Part shown: positions 22,329-33,365 of the stretch, piece by piece
Numbering within the stretch: the first letter of the stretch is position 1
Layout: the number at the start of each line of letters is the position of its first letter
Assembly: GCF_023053635.1 (NCBI RefSeq)
Contig: NC_086172.1
Coordinates: 122,487,681-122,551,680 of the forward strand
DNA: 64,000 nucleotides
Direction of reading: 5' to 3'
DNA from: Elgaria multicarinata webbii
Taxonomy: Eukaryota; Chordata; Lepidosauria; Squamata; Anguidae
The notes under the pieces: generated by a model
Seen by the model: only the letters and a program-made list of their open reading frames with translations
Database searches by the model: none
Told to the model about the DNA's origin: nothing
Made by a program: the position numbers and the translations under genes

Positions 22329-22829
22329 TTTCCCTTAAGAGAGAAAAGTAACGGATAGGCAGCCATCTTAAATGAATAGTAATACAGGTTACATTAGTGC
22401 AAAGGAGGCTAATTTATGGCCCTCCAGACATCATCGGGCTAGAAGTATAAAAATGTTTTACTATCTGTAAGGTCCGAATTGCTTTTATTGCCCTTCGCAC
22501 CAAAGTTGCAACTTTCAATAAATCTCTTATAATCTCTTTGGAGGTCTGTGCCTTTCTATGGGATCCACCCCTAGGAAGAAAGAACAAGGCTATTTGTCTA
22601 ACAATCCCATACACAGTCCTCTCTCACTCTTCACTCACTTCAGCAGCACTTCATGAACTCAAGGTGGCTACATGTGGTTCTCAGGTGGTCTCCTTTCCAA
22701 ACATTAACCAGACCCAGACCTGCTGAGCTTCAGCAAGATGGCTGCCTCATGTGCCTCCAGACCACACCCAGGGACGAGTGGTGGGCTTCAGACACCAGCT
22801 AACCCCCCTGTTGGACCCCCACCTTCGCC

Positions 22830-23000
22830 CCAACTTTTGATGGGTGTTAATGGGACTGATCTTGCTGCTGTTTAAACCTGCTGATGGCTTTGATTTTTTT
22901 TATATTTTAAAATAATTGTTTACAAAATATTTTCTTGATTTTAAATATGTTGTAAACCGCCTTGTCAATTATGATTGGAAAATTGGGATATAAATACCTT
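22830..23000 (+). mobile_element. LINE 3' tail (L2-like subfamily)
   Basis: GTTTAAACCTGCTGATGGC, then TGTTGTAAACCGCCTTGTCA and TTGGGATATAAATACCTTAA, a variant of the L2 tail. It runs into a (GA)n tract. Confidence 0.6.
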
Positions 23001-23008
23001 AAAGACAC

Positions 23009-23010
<2 letters not shown>

Positions 23011-23062
<52 letters not shown>
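23011..23062 (+). repeat. (GA)n microsatellite
   Basis: About 25 GA units after the LINE tail. Confidence 0.95.
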
Positions 23063-23065
<3 letters not shown>

Positions 23066-23099
23066 AACAGGAATGTGTGAAAGGGTCAGAAATATAAAA

Positions 23100-25062
23100 C
23101 TATATAGATAAATAGTGCCTCCGTGTGGTTATTCTGTTACTATCCCTGATTTTCTCTTTCTCTCAACAAAGCCTATAGGATAGAGTAAGTCAGGGACTGT
23201 AACCTCACAGGATTACAGTCAGGACTTAGACTCCAGTGTTATAGCAGGTGAATCTAGTGAGGTGTCCAGAGTACAGTCTTGTCCTGTAATCTTGGATGAG
23301 TTTCAGTTGGTACAGCTCGAGGATGTGGACAAGGTGCTTGGACAGGTCCACGCAACCACCTCTGCTCTGGATCCTTGCCCCTCTTGGCTAATAAAAGCTA
23401 GTAGGGATGGAATAGCCGGCTGGGCCAAGGAAGTGATTAATGCCTCTCTACGAGAGGGAGTGGTCCCAGACCGTCTGAAAGAGGCGGTAGTGAGACCACT
23501 CCTGAAGAAAACTTCCTTGGACCCGGAAAATCTTAGTAATTACAGGCCGGTAGCAAATGTTCCATTCCTGGGCAAGGTCCTTGGCGGGACAGCTCCAGAC
23601 ACTCTTGGATGAGACTGATTATCTGGATCCATTTCAGTCGGGTTTCAGGCCTGGTTTTGGCACGGAAACAGCCTTGGTCGCCCTGTATGATGACCTATGT
23701 CGGGAGAAAGACAGGGGGAGTGTAACTCTGTTGATTCTCTTTGATCTCTCAGCGGCTTTCGATACCATCGACCATGGTATCCTTCTGAAACGTCTGGCTG
23801 AGCTGGGAGTGGTGGGCACTGCATTGCAGTGGTTCCGCTCCTACTTAGCAGGATGGCTCCAGAAGGTGGTGCTTGGGGGACATTGCTCGGCCCCGTGGAC
23901 TCTTCGGTATGGGGTTCCACAGGGGTCAGTCTTGTCCCCCATGCTGTTTAACATGTACATGAAACCGTTGGGTGTGGTCATCCGGAGTTTTGGAGTGCGC
24001 TGTCATCAGTACGCTGACGACACGCAGCTCTACTGCTCCTTTTCATCCTCATCAGGTGTGGCTGTGGATGTGCTGAACCGGTGCTTGGCTGCGACAATGG
24101 ACTGGATGAGGGCTAATAAACTGAAACTCAATCCAGACAAGACTGAGATGCTGCTGGTGGGTGGTTCCTCTGATCGGATGGGGGGTGTTCAACCGGTTCT
24201 GGATGGGGTTGCACTCCCCCTGAAGGAGCAGGTTCGTAGCTTGGGGGTTCTCCTAGAACCATCTTTGTCACTTGAGGCACAGGTGGCCTCGGTGGCACGG
24301 AGTGCCTTCTACCAACTTCAGTTGGTGGCCCAGCTACGCCCCTATCTGGACAGGGATCACCTAGCTTCAGTTGTCCATACTTTGGTAACTTCCAAATTAG
24401 ATTACTGCAACGCCCTCTACATGGGGCAGCCTTTGAAGACGGTCCGGAAACTGCAGCTTGTGCAAAATGCGGCGGCCAGATTGATAGCTGGAACAGGAAG
24501 ATTTGAGCATATAACACCGATTCTGGCCCGCTTGCATTGGCTGCCTATATGTTTCCGAGCCCAATTCAAGGTGCTGGTTTTAACCTATACAGCCCTACAT
24601 GGCTTGGGACCACAATACCTGATGGAACGCCTCTCCCGACATGAACCTACCCGTACACTGCGCTCAACATCTAAGGTCCTCCTCCGAGTGCCTACTCCGA
24701 GGGAAGCTCGGAGGATGGCAACAAGGGAGAGGGCCTTCTCAGTGGTTGCCCCCTGACTGTGGAATGATTTTCCCGATAAGGCTTGCCTGGCGCCAACGTT
24801 ATCTTTTCGGCGCCAGGTCAAGACCTTTCTCTTCTCCCAGGCATTTTAACAGCATTTTAACAGCATTTAATAGCGTTAAGTTTGTTTTAATGGACCCCAG
24901 AATTGTTGTTTTAAATGAATACTGTTGTTTTTATACTGTTTTTATGTTTTTTAAATTTTTTGTATACTTTTAATGTCTACTATTTTTAATTGTTGTAAAC
25001 CGCCCAGAGAGCTTCGGCTGGGGGGCGGTATATAAATGTAATAAAATAAATAAATAAATAAA
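23100..25062 (+). mobile_element. L2-clade LINE, 5'-truncated, longest ORF remnant
   Basis: Two overlapping frames: 23262-23612 covers the region between endonuclease and RT (KEVINASLREGVVPDRLKEA, SNYRPVANVPFLGKVL), and 23557-24756 carries RT. The second frame shows [39 protein letters not shown], the catalytic HQYADDTQLYCSFSSSS and WMRANKLKLNPDKTEMLLVG, then the C-terminal domain to AFSVVAP. A frame change near 23575 and a stop where relatives read APRLWN (24754-24756) are the breaks. The last 280 bp are the non-coding tail with ACCGCCCAGAGAGC and (AAAT)n. It is the best RT copy of this family here and the reference for the fragments elsewhere. Confidence 0.93.
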
Positions 25063-25537
25063 TAACCACATGGAGGGACCATTTATCTATATGATTGTCC
25101 ATACAGCTGTTTACACCGTCGTAAATGCACACTTTAGAATTTTCAGGCAGATGATGCAGCCGCAAATGCGAATCCATCCTGGGGCAAACCCTGAAAAATC
25201 CGCTCCAAAAAAGTCGGGCATTTACCCTGACTTCTTTGGCAACAGAGGCAGCTCTGTGGCTGTAAAAATGCAAAACAACAACATAAAAATGAGGGCGGCG
25301 AGAGGAAAGGAACAGTAATGTTCCTCTCCCCCATTTTTATTTTATGCTCTAAATTTGCAGAGCTCCACAGAAACAAATATAAATTTGGGAGGACTGGGCA
25401 ATATGCGGAGCTCCACGGGTTGGGCTGTTTAAATTTTAAAAAGGGGGAAGGGACGGACCCAATCCTTTCCTCCCCCCACCCTGGTTTCTTTTTTTAAAAA
25501 AACTTTTCAGAGGCGCTGGGAAGAAAAATTCGCACTT
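25063..25537. other. No gene recognised between two L2 copies
   Basis: A 475-bp spacer separating oppositely oriented L2 elements. Open frames on both strands overlap and are unremarkable. Confidence 0.4.
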
Positions 25538-26285
25538 ATTTATTTATTTATTTATTTATTACATTTTTATACCGCCCAATAGCCGAAGCTCTCTGGGCGG
25601 TTCACAAAAATTAAAACCATCATAAAACAACCAACAAGTTAAAAATACAAATACAAAATACAATATAAAAAGCACAACCAGGATAAAACCACGCAGCAAA
25701 ATTGATATAAGGTTAAAATACAGAGTTAAAACAGTATAATTTAAATTTAAGTTAAAATTAAGTGTTAAAATACTGAGTGAATAAAAAGGTCTTCAGCTGG
25801 CGACGAAAGGAGTACAGTGTAGGCGCCAGGCGGACCTCTCTGGGGAGCTCATTCCACAACCGGGGTGCCACAGCGGAGAAAGCCCTCCTCCTAGTAGCCA
25901 CCTGCCTCACTTCCTTTGGCAGGGGCTCACGGAGAAGGGCCCCTGTAGATGATCTTAAGGTCCGGGTAGGTACATATGGGAGGAGGCGTTCTTTCAAATA
26001 ACCTGGCCCCAAACCGTTTAGGGCTTTAAATGTCAACACCAGCACTTTGAATCGGGCCCGGACCTGGACTGGCAGCCAATGAAGTTGTAAAAGGACTGGC
26101 GTAATGTGATCTCGCCAGCCAGTCCCTGTTAGTAAACGGGCTGCCCTGTTTTGTACCAGCTGAAGCTTCCGGACCGTTTTCAAAGGCAGCCCCACGTATA
26201 ACGCATTGCAGTAATCCAAACGAGAGGTTATCAGAGCATGGATAACTGTAGCTAGGCTATCACTGTCCAGATAAGGGCGCAGTTG
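25538..26285 (-). mobile_element. L2-clade LINE, 3' portion
   Basis: Antisense tail at the left, then an open frame (25758-26219) of 153 residues from MDYCNALYVGLPLKTVRKLQ to PTLYSFRRQLKTFLFTQYFN, the C-terminal domain with the PRLWNELPREVR block intact. It is 5'-truncated at a duplicated GGGCGCAGTTGGT near 26275-26304. Very close to the copy at 36453, so both are young. Confidence 0.92.
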
Positions 26286-26407
26286 GTATATAAGGGCGCA
26301 GTTGGTGCAGATGCTGGGAAGGAAGGCAAATGCGGGTGCAAGGCGCCTCGTGGCGCCAAAGTGCCTCCGTATAGATGGGGGCTCTGTCTCTTGTGTGGGG
26401 AGGATTC

Positions 26408-26478
26408 ACTACATCAACCCCTCCCCAATCTGGTGCCCTCCATATGTTTCAGATGCTTCAACAGCCATCAGGCATGAG
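26408..26478. mobile_element. P-MITE left-end fragment
   Basis: CAACCCCTCCCCAATCTGGT, GCCCTCCATATGTTTCAGA. The right arm is missing. Confidence 0.45.
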
Positions 26479-26535
26479 TTCAATGAAGTTTACCCCTAAG
26501 TAAATGAGCATAGGATCACAGCCTTAATCATGTGG

Positions 26536-26655
26536 TTTAGGATGCAATCCTATTCACGTTTAGACAAAAAAAAAAGTCCTACAACTCCCACCTTTCCCCA
26601 GCCAGCAATGCTGGGATTTGTAGGACCTTTTTCTGAATAGGATTGTGCCCTTTTC
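26536..26655. mobile_element. N-MITE palindromic repeat
   Basis: GGATGCAATCCTATTCACGT and its mirror AATAGGATTGTGCCC; inner arms CCTACAACTCCCACC and GGGATTTGTAGGACC. Confidence 0.72.
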
Positions 26656-27221
26656 CTGAAGCCATTCAGGCATAATTCTTGGCTTCTGTTGTCTTTGGTC
26701 ATCGCAACTTGAGGGTCCTTTTGAGGGTAGATGTGGCATAGAAGAAGGAAGAATAAACAAATAGTGAACTAACTAACTGAAAGTACATTTTAAACAAGTC
26801 TCTGGTAAGAATTGTGTACTTGTCCAGTTTGTGGGATTTTTGTTTTGTTTTGTTCTTTTTCATTACAAAAAAAAAAAAATGTGACTGAATGTGCAAGATA
26901 TCTTGCTGTGAGATTGTAGTCTGACTATTGTGAACAGGTCTTTATTGCCATGGTTTGCCTCCACCGTCAAGCCCCAGGGGTGGGGGCAAGTAATTTACAT
27001 GAGGGGAAGCAGCACGGGCTTTCTGGCGGCCATTAGGCTTGCTGAGTTTGCCCCTCCCCCTCCCGTGACTTCTGGTGACCAATGAAAGGTTGCCTTCCAC
27101 CTGGGAATGCCCCCTGGTGCAGCGCCTGAACGAGGACAGATGGGGGAAAGCCACACTGACTTTGCTTGGCTAGGAAAAGTTGGGGTAAGTCTCCAATTTT
27201 TCTGCTGCAGGTCTTTGGCTT

Positions 27222-27298
27222 TTTGCCCCGGGGTGGCTCTGAATCAGCAGCTGCGTCATATAACAGATGCAGCACAGAGTCGGAGCCACCCCAAGGCA
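27222..27298. repeat. Inverted repeat, probable DNA transposon end or centre
   Basis: TTGCCCCGGGGTGGCTCTGA pairs with TCGGAGCCACCCCAAGGCAA across a short centre containing GCTGCGTCATATAACAGATG. It lies in a GC-rich block (26990-27300) that may be a larger repeat. Confidence 0.6.
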
Positions 27299-27474
27299 AA
27301 GACGACATTAAGGCAGCAGCCAGTTGATCTTTCTTTAGGAGAGCATATTGTCAAAAGATGGTTCCTTGATATGGAGATATTTCTGGAATCCATGGGGAAT
27401 TCCATCCAAGTTTGGGAATGGGGAAACCATCAGAGTAGTAGAGGGAGATTTGATCACATTCTGATGCCCTAGAG

Positions 27475-27610
27475 CAGGAGCGGGCAACAGATGGCCCTCC
27501 AGATAGTCTGGCTTACACCTTCCAGCATCCTTCAATATTGGCTATGCTGGCTAGAGCTGACAGGAGTCATAGGCCAAAATATCTGGAGGACCACATCTTA
27601 TCCACAACTG
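27475..27610. mobile_element. P-MITE
   Basis: CAGGAGCGGGCAACAGATGG left; AATATCTGGAGGACCACATC right. Central GGCTATGCTGGCTAG. Confidence 0.75.
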
Positions 27611-28033
27611 CTCTAGAGAGATCATGTTTATTTTACTTGCATTCAGTAAACAATAAAACTTTTTTAAAGTGCCCTGTGTTGATTTTTTGTGCTAATACAC
27701 CACAGGTATTTGACCTGGAATATTTGAAGGGGGAAAAATAAATCACACTTAATGTGATTTAAATGTTACATTACTCAAATTTTTTTATTGAAATATTTGT
27801 AAAAATTTAAAGGCAACACCATATACTCCCCTTACATTGTTTAAACTTAAGGGGAAAAAACAAAGCTACTGCAAACTGTTGACACACTAATTAATTTTAG
27901 CAACCTAAAGAACAGGACATGAAATGCTGACAAGCACTCATCTATTTCAGCAAAGTTAAAGTCTTTTTCACTGAACTTGTTAAAGAACCTTCAGTTTCGC
28001 TGTCACTACTTATTAGTTTCACACAGAAGCCAA
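27611..28033. other. AT-rich non-coding sequence
   Basis: No frame or repeat recognised. Confidence 0.4.
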
Positions 28034-28049
28034 ATCTACACCAAGCAGG

Positions 28050-28052
<3 letters not shown>

Positions 28053-28094
<42 letters not shown>
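28053..28094 (+). repeat. (AAT)n microsatellite
   Basis: About 14 units, merging into (TTTA)n of the next element. Confidence 0.93.
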
Positions 28095-28095
<1 letters not shown>

Positions 28096-28382
28096 TTATT
28101 TATTTATTTATTTGTTACCCGCCTCTCCCTCTGGATCGAGGCGGGGTACAACGCAATTAAAAACACCATAAAGTACATAAAACTAATTCAAACATTTAAA
28201 CCAGTGCATCATTAAAAGCAGCACGCCATTAAAAAAGGCATCTTAAAATTCAGCTGGGTAGGTCTGCCGGAAGAGATCAGTCTTTATGGCTTTTTTAAAT
28301 TCTTGAAGACTGTTAAGTTGACGAATCTCTCCCGGCAAGCCATTCCACAAACTGGGAGCAGCAAAAGAAAAGGTCCTCTGGG
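28095..28382 (-). mobile_element. L2-like LINE 3' end, second subfamily
   Basis: (TTTA)n then TTGTTACCCGCCTCTCCCTC and GGATCGAGGCGGGGTACAAC, a tail unlike the main L2 family. It continues into the antisense of a C-terminal L2-type ORF (CCATTCCACAAACTGGGAGC). Confidence 0.7.
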
Positions 28383-28544
28383 CCCGTTCAGAAGACAACA
28401 TTAACCATGGCTTTAACCATGGTGAATAAAGCTTTTTGCTTTAATCACCATCGTTACAACCAAGGTTTAAGGTGTCTTTTGAACACATCCTAGCTTTCTG
28501 GCTTAACCACCATGTTTAAAGCCATGGTTTAAGGTGTCTTCTGA
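28383..28544. mobile_element. A-MITE palindromic repeat
   Basis: CCCGTTCAGAAGACAACATT pairs with GGTTTAAGGTGTCTTCTGA; repeated motifs AACCATGGCTTTAACCATGG and AAGCCATGG. Second copy at 47166. Confidence 0.78.
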
Positions 28545-28675
28545 AAATGGTTTAAAAACTGTGTATGGAGTGTGTCCTGGGCCCCAACAGTTGTCACTAC
28601 CGTTATAAACCATTTTAAAGCAGTAGTGTAGATTCTGCCTAAGAAATCTGTGCATTTCAGTGTCATAGATGCCAT

Positions 28676-29098
28676 ACATAAGGCTGGAAACAAAGCCCTA
28701 TGAGGAGAGGCTGAAAGAACTGGGCATGTTTAGCCTTGAGAAGAGAAGACTGAGGGAGGCATGATAGTACTCTTCAAGTACTTGAAAGGTTGTCACACAG
28801 AGGAGGGCCACGATCTCTTCTCCATCCTCCCAGAGTGCAGGAAACGGAGCACTGGGCTCAAGTTACAGGAAGCCAGATTCCGGTTGGATATCAGGAAAAA
28901 TGTCCTGTTAGAGCAGTATGATAATGGAAGCAATTACCTAGGGAGGTCGTGCGCTGTCCCACACTACAAGCCTTCAAGAGGCAGCTGGACAGCCATCTGT
29001 CAGGGATGCTTTAAGGTAGATTCCAGCATTGAGCAGGGGGTTGGACTCAATGGCCTCATAAGCTCCTTCCAATTCAACTATTCTATGATTCTATGACA
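28676..29098 (+). mobile_element. CR1 LINE 3' end
   Basis: Encodes a decayed [40 protein letters not shown] and RFRLDIRKN, and ends in GTTGGACTCAATGGCC and TTCTATGATTCTATGA. It is a relative of the longer copy at 45.9 kb with more substitutions and frame breaks. Confidence 0.9.
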
Positions 29099-29819
29099 TT
29101 TGTTTTTAGCAATGAATTTATGAAACCAATTTGTTTCTGTGAAAAAAATAAAGCACTGGAAAAATTTTCTGTTTTTGAATATATTCTGCCCCACATCACT
29201 GGTGGCAGCTACTCTTGTGTAAGCCACATGAAAGGTTCCTCTTGCCTGTCACACCAACACAGAATGGAAATGGAGAGCATAGCTTCAGGTAATACAAATG
29301 GGGCCTGCTGCAACAAAATGTTGAAGCATCCTGTGCTCCCTCTCCAGGACTCCATTCCATCTCTCACTCCTTTTTCCATTTCCCACCATCAACAGGCAAT
29401 CAGCATTTGATGCCCACTAAACATGGAATCACTGGGCTGTTTTTGAGATTCCCCCACAAACAAAGTTTCTTTTTTTCTTTCTTTTTTGTGGGGAGGGTTG
29501 TCTTCTTTCTCCAAAATACATTTTGTGCATGTGTAAACCATGGAGTTCCCTGAACTTGCTGATACCATGAATGGTGGTTTTGGCTAAGGCACCCAGAGAA
29601 TTGAGGTCACTATGTGTGTGTGTGTGTGTGTATCTGTAACTATATCACAAACCGAGTTTCAAGTGATAAAAAACATTTGTGTTACAAAATAGGGGAAATC
29701 TGGCATGGTAGACTATTTGCAAACCTAAGTTAAACACATATAGAACTGACTTTTAATAGTGTGGTTACTCAGGAGCTTTTTTTTTAAAGTCTAAAACAGC
29801 AAACTGGAAAGAAGTACTC
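29099..29819. other. No gene; (GT)n at 29611-29632
   Basis: Non-coding. A short (TG)n microsatellite lies at 29611-29632. Confidence 0.45.
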
Positions 29820-29945
29820 TGCAACCCTATGCTTACTTCTGAGGTCAATGGTGTTTACTCAAAGGTAGGCATGCATCTGATTTTAGTATGATCTGGATGT
29901 AAATGCAGTTGAAATCAATGGGATTTACTTTTGAGTACGGGAACC
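29820..29945. mobile_element. N-MITE-like short repeat, decayed
   Basis: GCAACCCTATGCTTACTTCT and GAAATCAATGGGATTTACTT, the same style as 13735-13830. Confidence 0.45.
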
Positions 29946-30819
29946 CACAGATCTGTAGCTTATGAACTTGGAGCACAGCTTCGCATGATCAAAGGAAAGG
30001 AAATGCAATCCTTCACATTGGTGGACTATGAGGGAAAGGGTTTAAGGGGGGATTAAAAAATCCTTTAAAAATCAAGGCATTAACCAATCTGATTCAAATT
30101 TGGCATGCTGAAAGCTCTACTTAAGAGCTACCACTGTGCCAATTTTCATCTCTTTATCTTTAAAACTGAGGGAGCTATGGGCAAGGACGGTGCTTTTTCC
30201 ACATTTCTTTTGAGGTGAAAATGCCTACTCAGGAGTAAGAACATAGAGTTAAATGGGACCTCTCTCCCTTCCCCTTCACGGTTGAGCAGAGAACCACACC
30301 ACCTCCTCTTTTGTTAGTGAGACCATCCTTAGACCCCAATGAAGAACAGGATGGTCGGATAGAATGCAATGACAGCAATAAATGGGAGGGAGGGGTGCAT
30401 TTAAATAATCCAGACTTTCCCTGCTCCAAAAAGAAATGAAACATGGAGGGGAAGAGGTAAAATGAGTGCAGGACATGGACGACATCATGTGAGTAATGGG
30501 CTGCAAAACCGCATACCAGGCATGGTGAGTGTGTGATAAATTGCTGGTGTGATGGAACTTAGTAAAGACATTTCTGTATGAGTTATTAACAGGTCTGACC
30601 CCAACCACCAGGCTGCCCACAGAGAGAGCAGTAACAGCTTCTTCTTATAGCTGCCTACATCGCTTGGATGAGCAATCAGTGGCTGCAAGGCATAGCCACT
30701 GCCTACCTGCACTTCTGCTGCAAGCTCAACCTGGGTGACATGGTAGGGAGCATTAGGTTCGCTAGGGAGAATGCTGGTGGTGACCCACCGAAGTCTGACC
30801 CCACCCCTCAAGAGGAAGC
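29946..30819. other. No gene recognised
   Basis: A block at 30060-30220 (ATTTGGCATGCTGAAAGCTC, CATCTCTTTATCTTTAAAAC) has the style of interspersed reptile repeats but no second copy is seen here. Confidence 0.35.
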
Positions 30820-30827
30820 AAAGAAAC

Positions 30828-31046
30828 CAGTGCAGGCTGGTGGCTCCTATTTCAGTGGGGGAGTGAATGAGCTCTGGGTTTCAGTCAGAACGAGTCAGAA
30901 CTCTAATGGAGCTCTCCTAGGTGCTAAAGCCATTTTGAGGTTCTGTTCAGCACTTTCTATTGCTCTTTTAGAGTTCTGGCTGGTTTTGACTGAAATGCAG
31001 AGCGAATATACCTCCCCACTGAATGAGGAGCCACCAGCCTCCAGTG
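30828..31046. mobile_element. S-MITE, hAT type, complete with 8-bp target duplication
   Basis: The left end CAGTGCAGGCTGGTGGCTCC and the complement of the right end, CACTGGAGGCTGGTGGCTCC, are near-identical inverted repeats. Flanks AAAGAAAC (30820-30827) and AAAGAAGC (31047-31054) match at 7 of 8 bases. CAGTG ends and an 8-bp duplication fit hAT. The 219-bp interior is also palindromic (CAGAACTCTAATGGAGCTCT mirrored by GCTCTTTTAGAGTTCTGGCT). Related copies at 60912 and 63164. Confidence 0.87.
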
Positions 31047-31139
31047 AAAGAAGCTACGCTAATCCATCAGATTCACAAAGCGAGCTACAGTAGCGTAACG
31101 AGCCCTGATGCACTTACGCTCCGTGCCCTGTAAGGCAGA

Positions 31140-31700
31140 ATAAGGCCATTTCCGGTCCCCCATGGTGCCCTGTTCGGAAATGTGTCCCGTTGTCTCCAGC
31201 TCCCTTGCTGTCGCTAGGGTATGCAATGTGCTTTGACAATCAGTCCCCCATAGCAGCTGCGTCGGAAGTGGTGCGTCTGCTAACGCGGTCCGTCGGATTG
31301 GAGCCTTCTGAGCCGAGAAGAATGGAACCGACGTGGCTGAGTTTGGGAGGCGGAGCTGAGGTTGAAGGGGCGGGGGGAGAGTCCCGAGCAGAGACGCTGC
31401 TGGATGGCAGGGGCAACCCGGAGCTCCCCGGTGTCACACGGTAATGAACCAGCCCCCTCCCCCCGGGGTCGAGGGAGCCCCCCTGGGGAGAAAGCAGAGC
31501 TACCTCTGGGGGTTGAGGGACCCCAACTTGTCCGGGCCGGGACCGAGGGCTGCCCGAGGAGAGCGCGCGGCCGGGCTTGGAGCGGGATGGAATTGACGAG
31601 GGAGAGTAGAGGGCGGTGCAGGTGGTACCCTGAGCCCGGCAACAACACTATCTCGCCAACAGTTGAGGTGCCGGAGCCCAGATGGGTCTTTTGATGCCCG
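31140..31700. promoter_or_regulatory. CpG-rich segment, candidate promoter / first exon
   Basis: CpG pairs are frequent (for example GCGTCGGAAGTGGTGCGTCT, CGGTCCGTCGGATTGG) while the surrounding 30 kb outside the transposons is CpG-poor. It contains a GGGCGG box near 31371, an ETS-type CGGAAGTG at 31264-31271 and a candidate donor GTAATG at 31441. No repeat ends are visible. It could be the promoter and non-coding exon 1 of SLC39A13, leaving an intron of about 13.5 kb, or belong to an unseen non-coding transcript. The 252-residue minus-strand frame through here has no recognised domain and is probably chance in a stop-poor region. Confidence 0.45.
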
Positions 31701-32094
31701 AGGCCAAGCTGCTCTTCGCCTCCTGCAACCTTTAAGCATTTGCTATGGTTGCCTTGAACTTCATGATCCCTGTCATTAATTATCACCTGGTCTTTTTCTT
31801 TTTTCAATGCTGGGCTCTTGAGATCTTGTGGCAGGGAGTTCCGTAGATTTTGCATCTGGCATGCTGAGTTTCCATTGTATCTTCTTCTCAGGTTGGGATT
31901 CATGTAGTGCTCTTCCTCTCTCACAAGAGGGAATGGTGCTGCTGGTCTCCAAACGCTTTTGCCTCCTAATTCTATTTTCAAGAGGAAAATATTGTACGCG
32001 GCCATAACATAGTCAACGTTCTGACTCAGTCCATGCACCTGTCAGATTGGGGTGCTGGGATGTCAGCTTTGAGTGCATCACATCAAATCTCGTC

Positions 32095-32330
32095 ACTTTT
32101 ATTTTATTTATTCATTGCATTGCTATACCACCCAATAGCCAAAGTTCTCTGAATGGTTCAAAACAATTAAAACCATAAAATTCAACGTGATAAAATACAA
32201 TATACACATTTCAAACTATAGCAAGAAATATAGATTAAAAACCGAAATAAAATCTAGCACCAGTTCAAAGATTTAAAATACAGCAACAGATTTCAAATAG
32301 GAACTAAAAGACTAAGTTGTCTGGGAAAAT
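32095..32330 (-). mobile_element. L2 LINE 3' tail, diverged
   Basis: TTATTTATTCATTGCATTGC, TATACCACCCAATAGCCAAAG, then ACAATTAAAACCATAAAATT, matching 25545-25640 with many changes. Confidence 0.75.
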
Positions 32331-32799
32331 AAGATATTCCCCTGAAAAGTCTTTTCACTCCTCCAGTTTCAACAGCCACCTCACCTTCCTCCTCATTTGC
32401 TTTCCAGTGGATGAGGCAGCCAGCAGGTGGGATTGTAAGTCAATAGGGACCAGAAGAAATAGACGTCTGTACAAACTATTCCTATGGATGTTTACTTGGA
32501 GTTATGTAATACTTGGAGTTTACTTGGAGTTATGCTCTTATGTCAGGCATACTTAGGACTGCAATCCCAGACATTGTCCATTATATCTCTTAATCTTTGT
32601 TGCCTCATTTTACCTCAGTGGTAGTATCTGTATTTTAGCTGAGCCTCTCAAACCCTAGATGGCAGTTTAGACAAATTTGTGGGAGGAAAGGGTTTTAGAG
32701 TTAAATTTGCATATGGTGGCATTAGGGATACTTATTAGTGGATTCCATATTGTGGAAGTTTTATGTGTTCTTGGCCATCTAGAATTGTGGCCTTTGTCA
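32331..32799. other. No gene recognised
   Basis: Non-coding. TTACTTGGAGTTATG occurs in a short imperfect tandem at 32489-32535. Confidence 0.4.
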
Positions 32800-33040
32800 A
32801 AGATACAATACTGGGATAAGCAACATGGAGTCCATGGAGAATAAGGCTATCAATGGATTTTAATCATGACGACTATATATTACCTCCAGTATCAGAGGCA
32901 GTATGCCTCTGAATAACACTTGCTGGGAATTATGAATGGGAGGATGCCGTTGCCCTCATGTCCTATGTGTGGGCTTCCCACAGGCAGCTAGTTGTCCATT
33001 GTGTGAACAGACTAGATCCAGCATGGCTCTTACGTTCTTA
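32800..33040 (+). mobile_element. CR1/L3-type LINE 3' end
   Basis: ATCATGACGACTATATATTA, then GGGAGGATGCCGTTGCCCTC and GACTAGATCCAGCATGGCTC. It is the sense strand of the same end seen at 33366. Confidence 0.65.
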
Positions 33041-33041
33041 A

Positions 33042-33165
33042 AAGAGAGTCTTGTGGTACCTTAAAGCTAACAGATTTATTGTAGCATAAGTTTCCATGCT
33101 GATTAGATGCATGAAGTGTTATCTTCAGCTGGCTGGTCTACATGGTGGGTTTGGTATAGAGAAAA
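33042..33165 (+). repeat. Dispersed reptile-type repeat fragment
   Basis: AGAGTCTTGTGGTACCTTAA, AGCTAACAGATTTATTGTAG, TAGATGCATGAAGTG. Similar pieces at about 7705 and 54690. The class is unclear. Confidence 0.5.
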
Positions 33166-33365
33166 AATTGTAAACGTTGGGGTCAAATGGCTATGAAAAA
33201 AGTACAGTGTGTGACAATTCAATGTAAAGCTTAACTGCATATAAGATAAGCACAGTGGCCCATTCACAACAGCAGTGATACGTGATTACCCAATCACCCT
33301 AGCTTTGCTTTGTTAATTACTACCACAGTGGGACAGGAACCAGGGACAGGGAGAATGCTAGAGTA

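Larger units (their letters stand above)
28034..28640. mobile_element. B-element split by three later insertions
   Basis: The left end is CCAAATCTACACCAAGCAGG (28028-28050). The remaining B sequence resumes only at 28545 (GAAAATGGTTTAAAAACTGT ... TGTCCTGGGCCCCAACAGTT) and ends AGTAGTGTAGATTCTGCC. In between lie an (AAT)n tract, an L2-type LINE tail and an A-MITE, listed separately. Confidence 0.6.

Noticed and set aside
31280-32038. 252-residue minus-strand frame at the CpG-rich block
   Set aside because: GC-rich, stop-poor region; no domain and no splice or start support.
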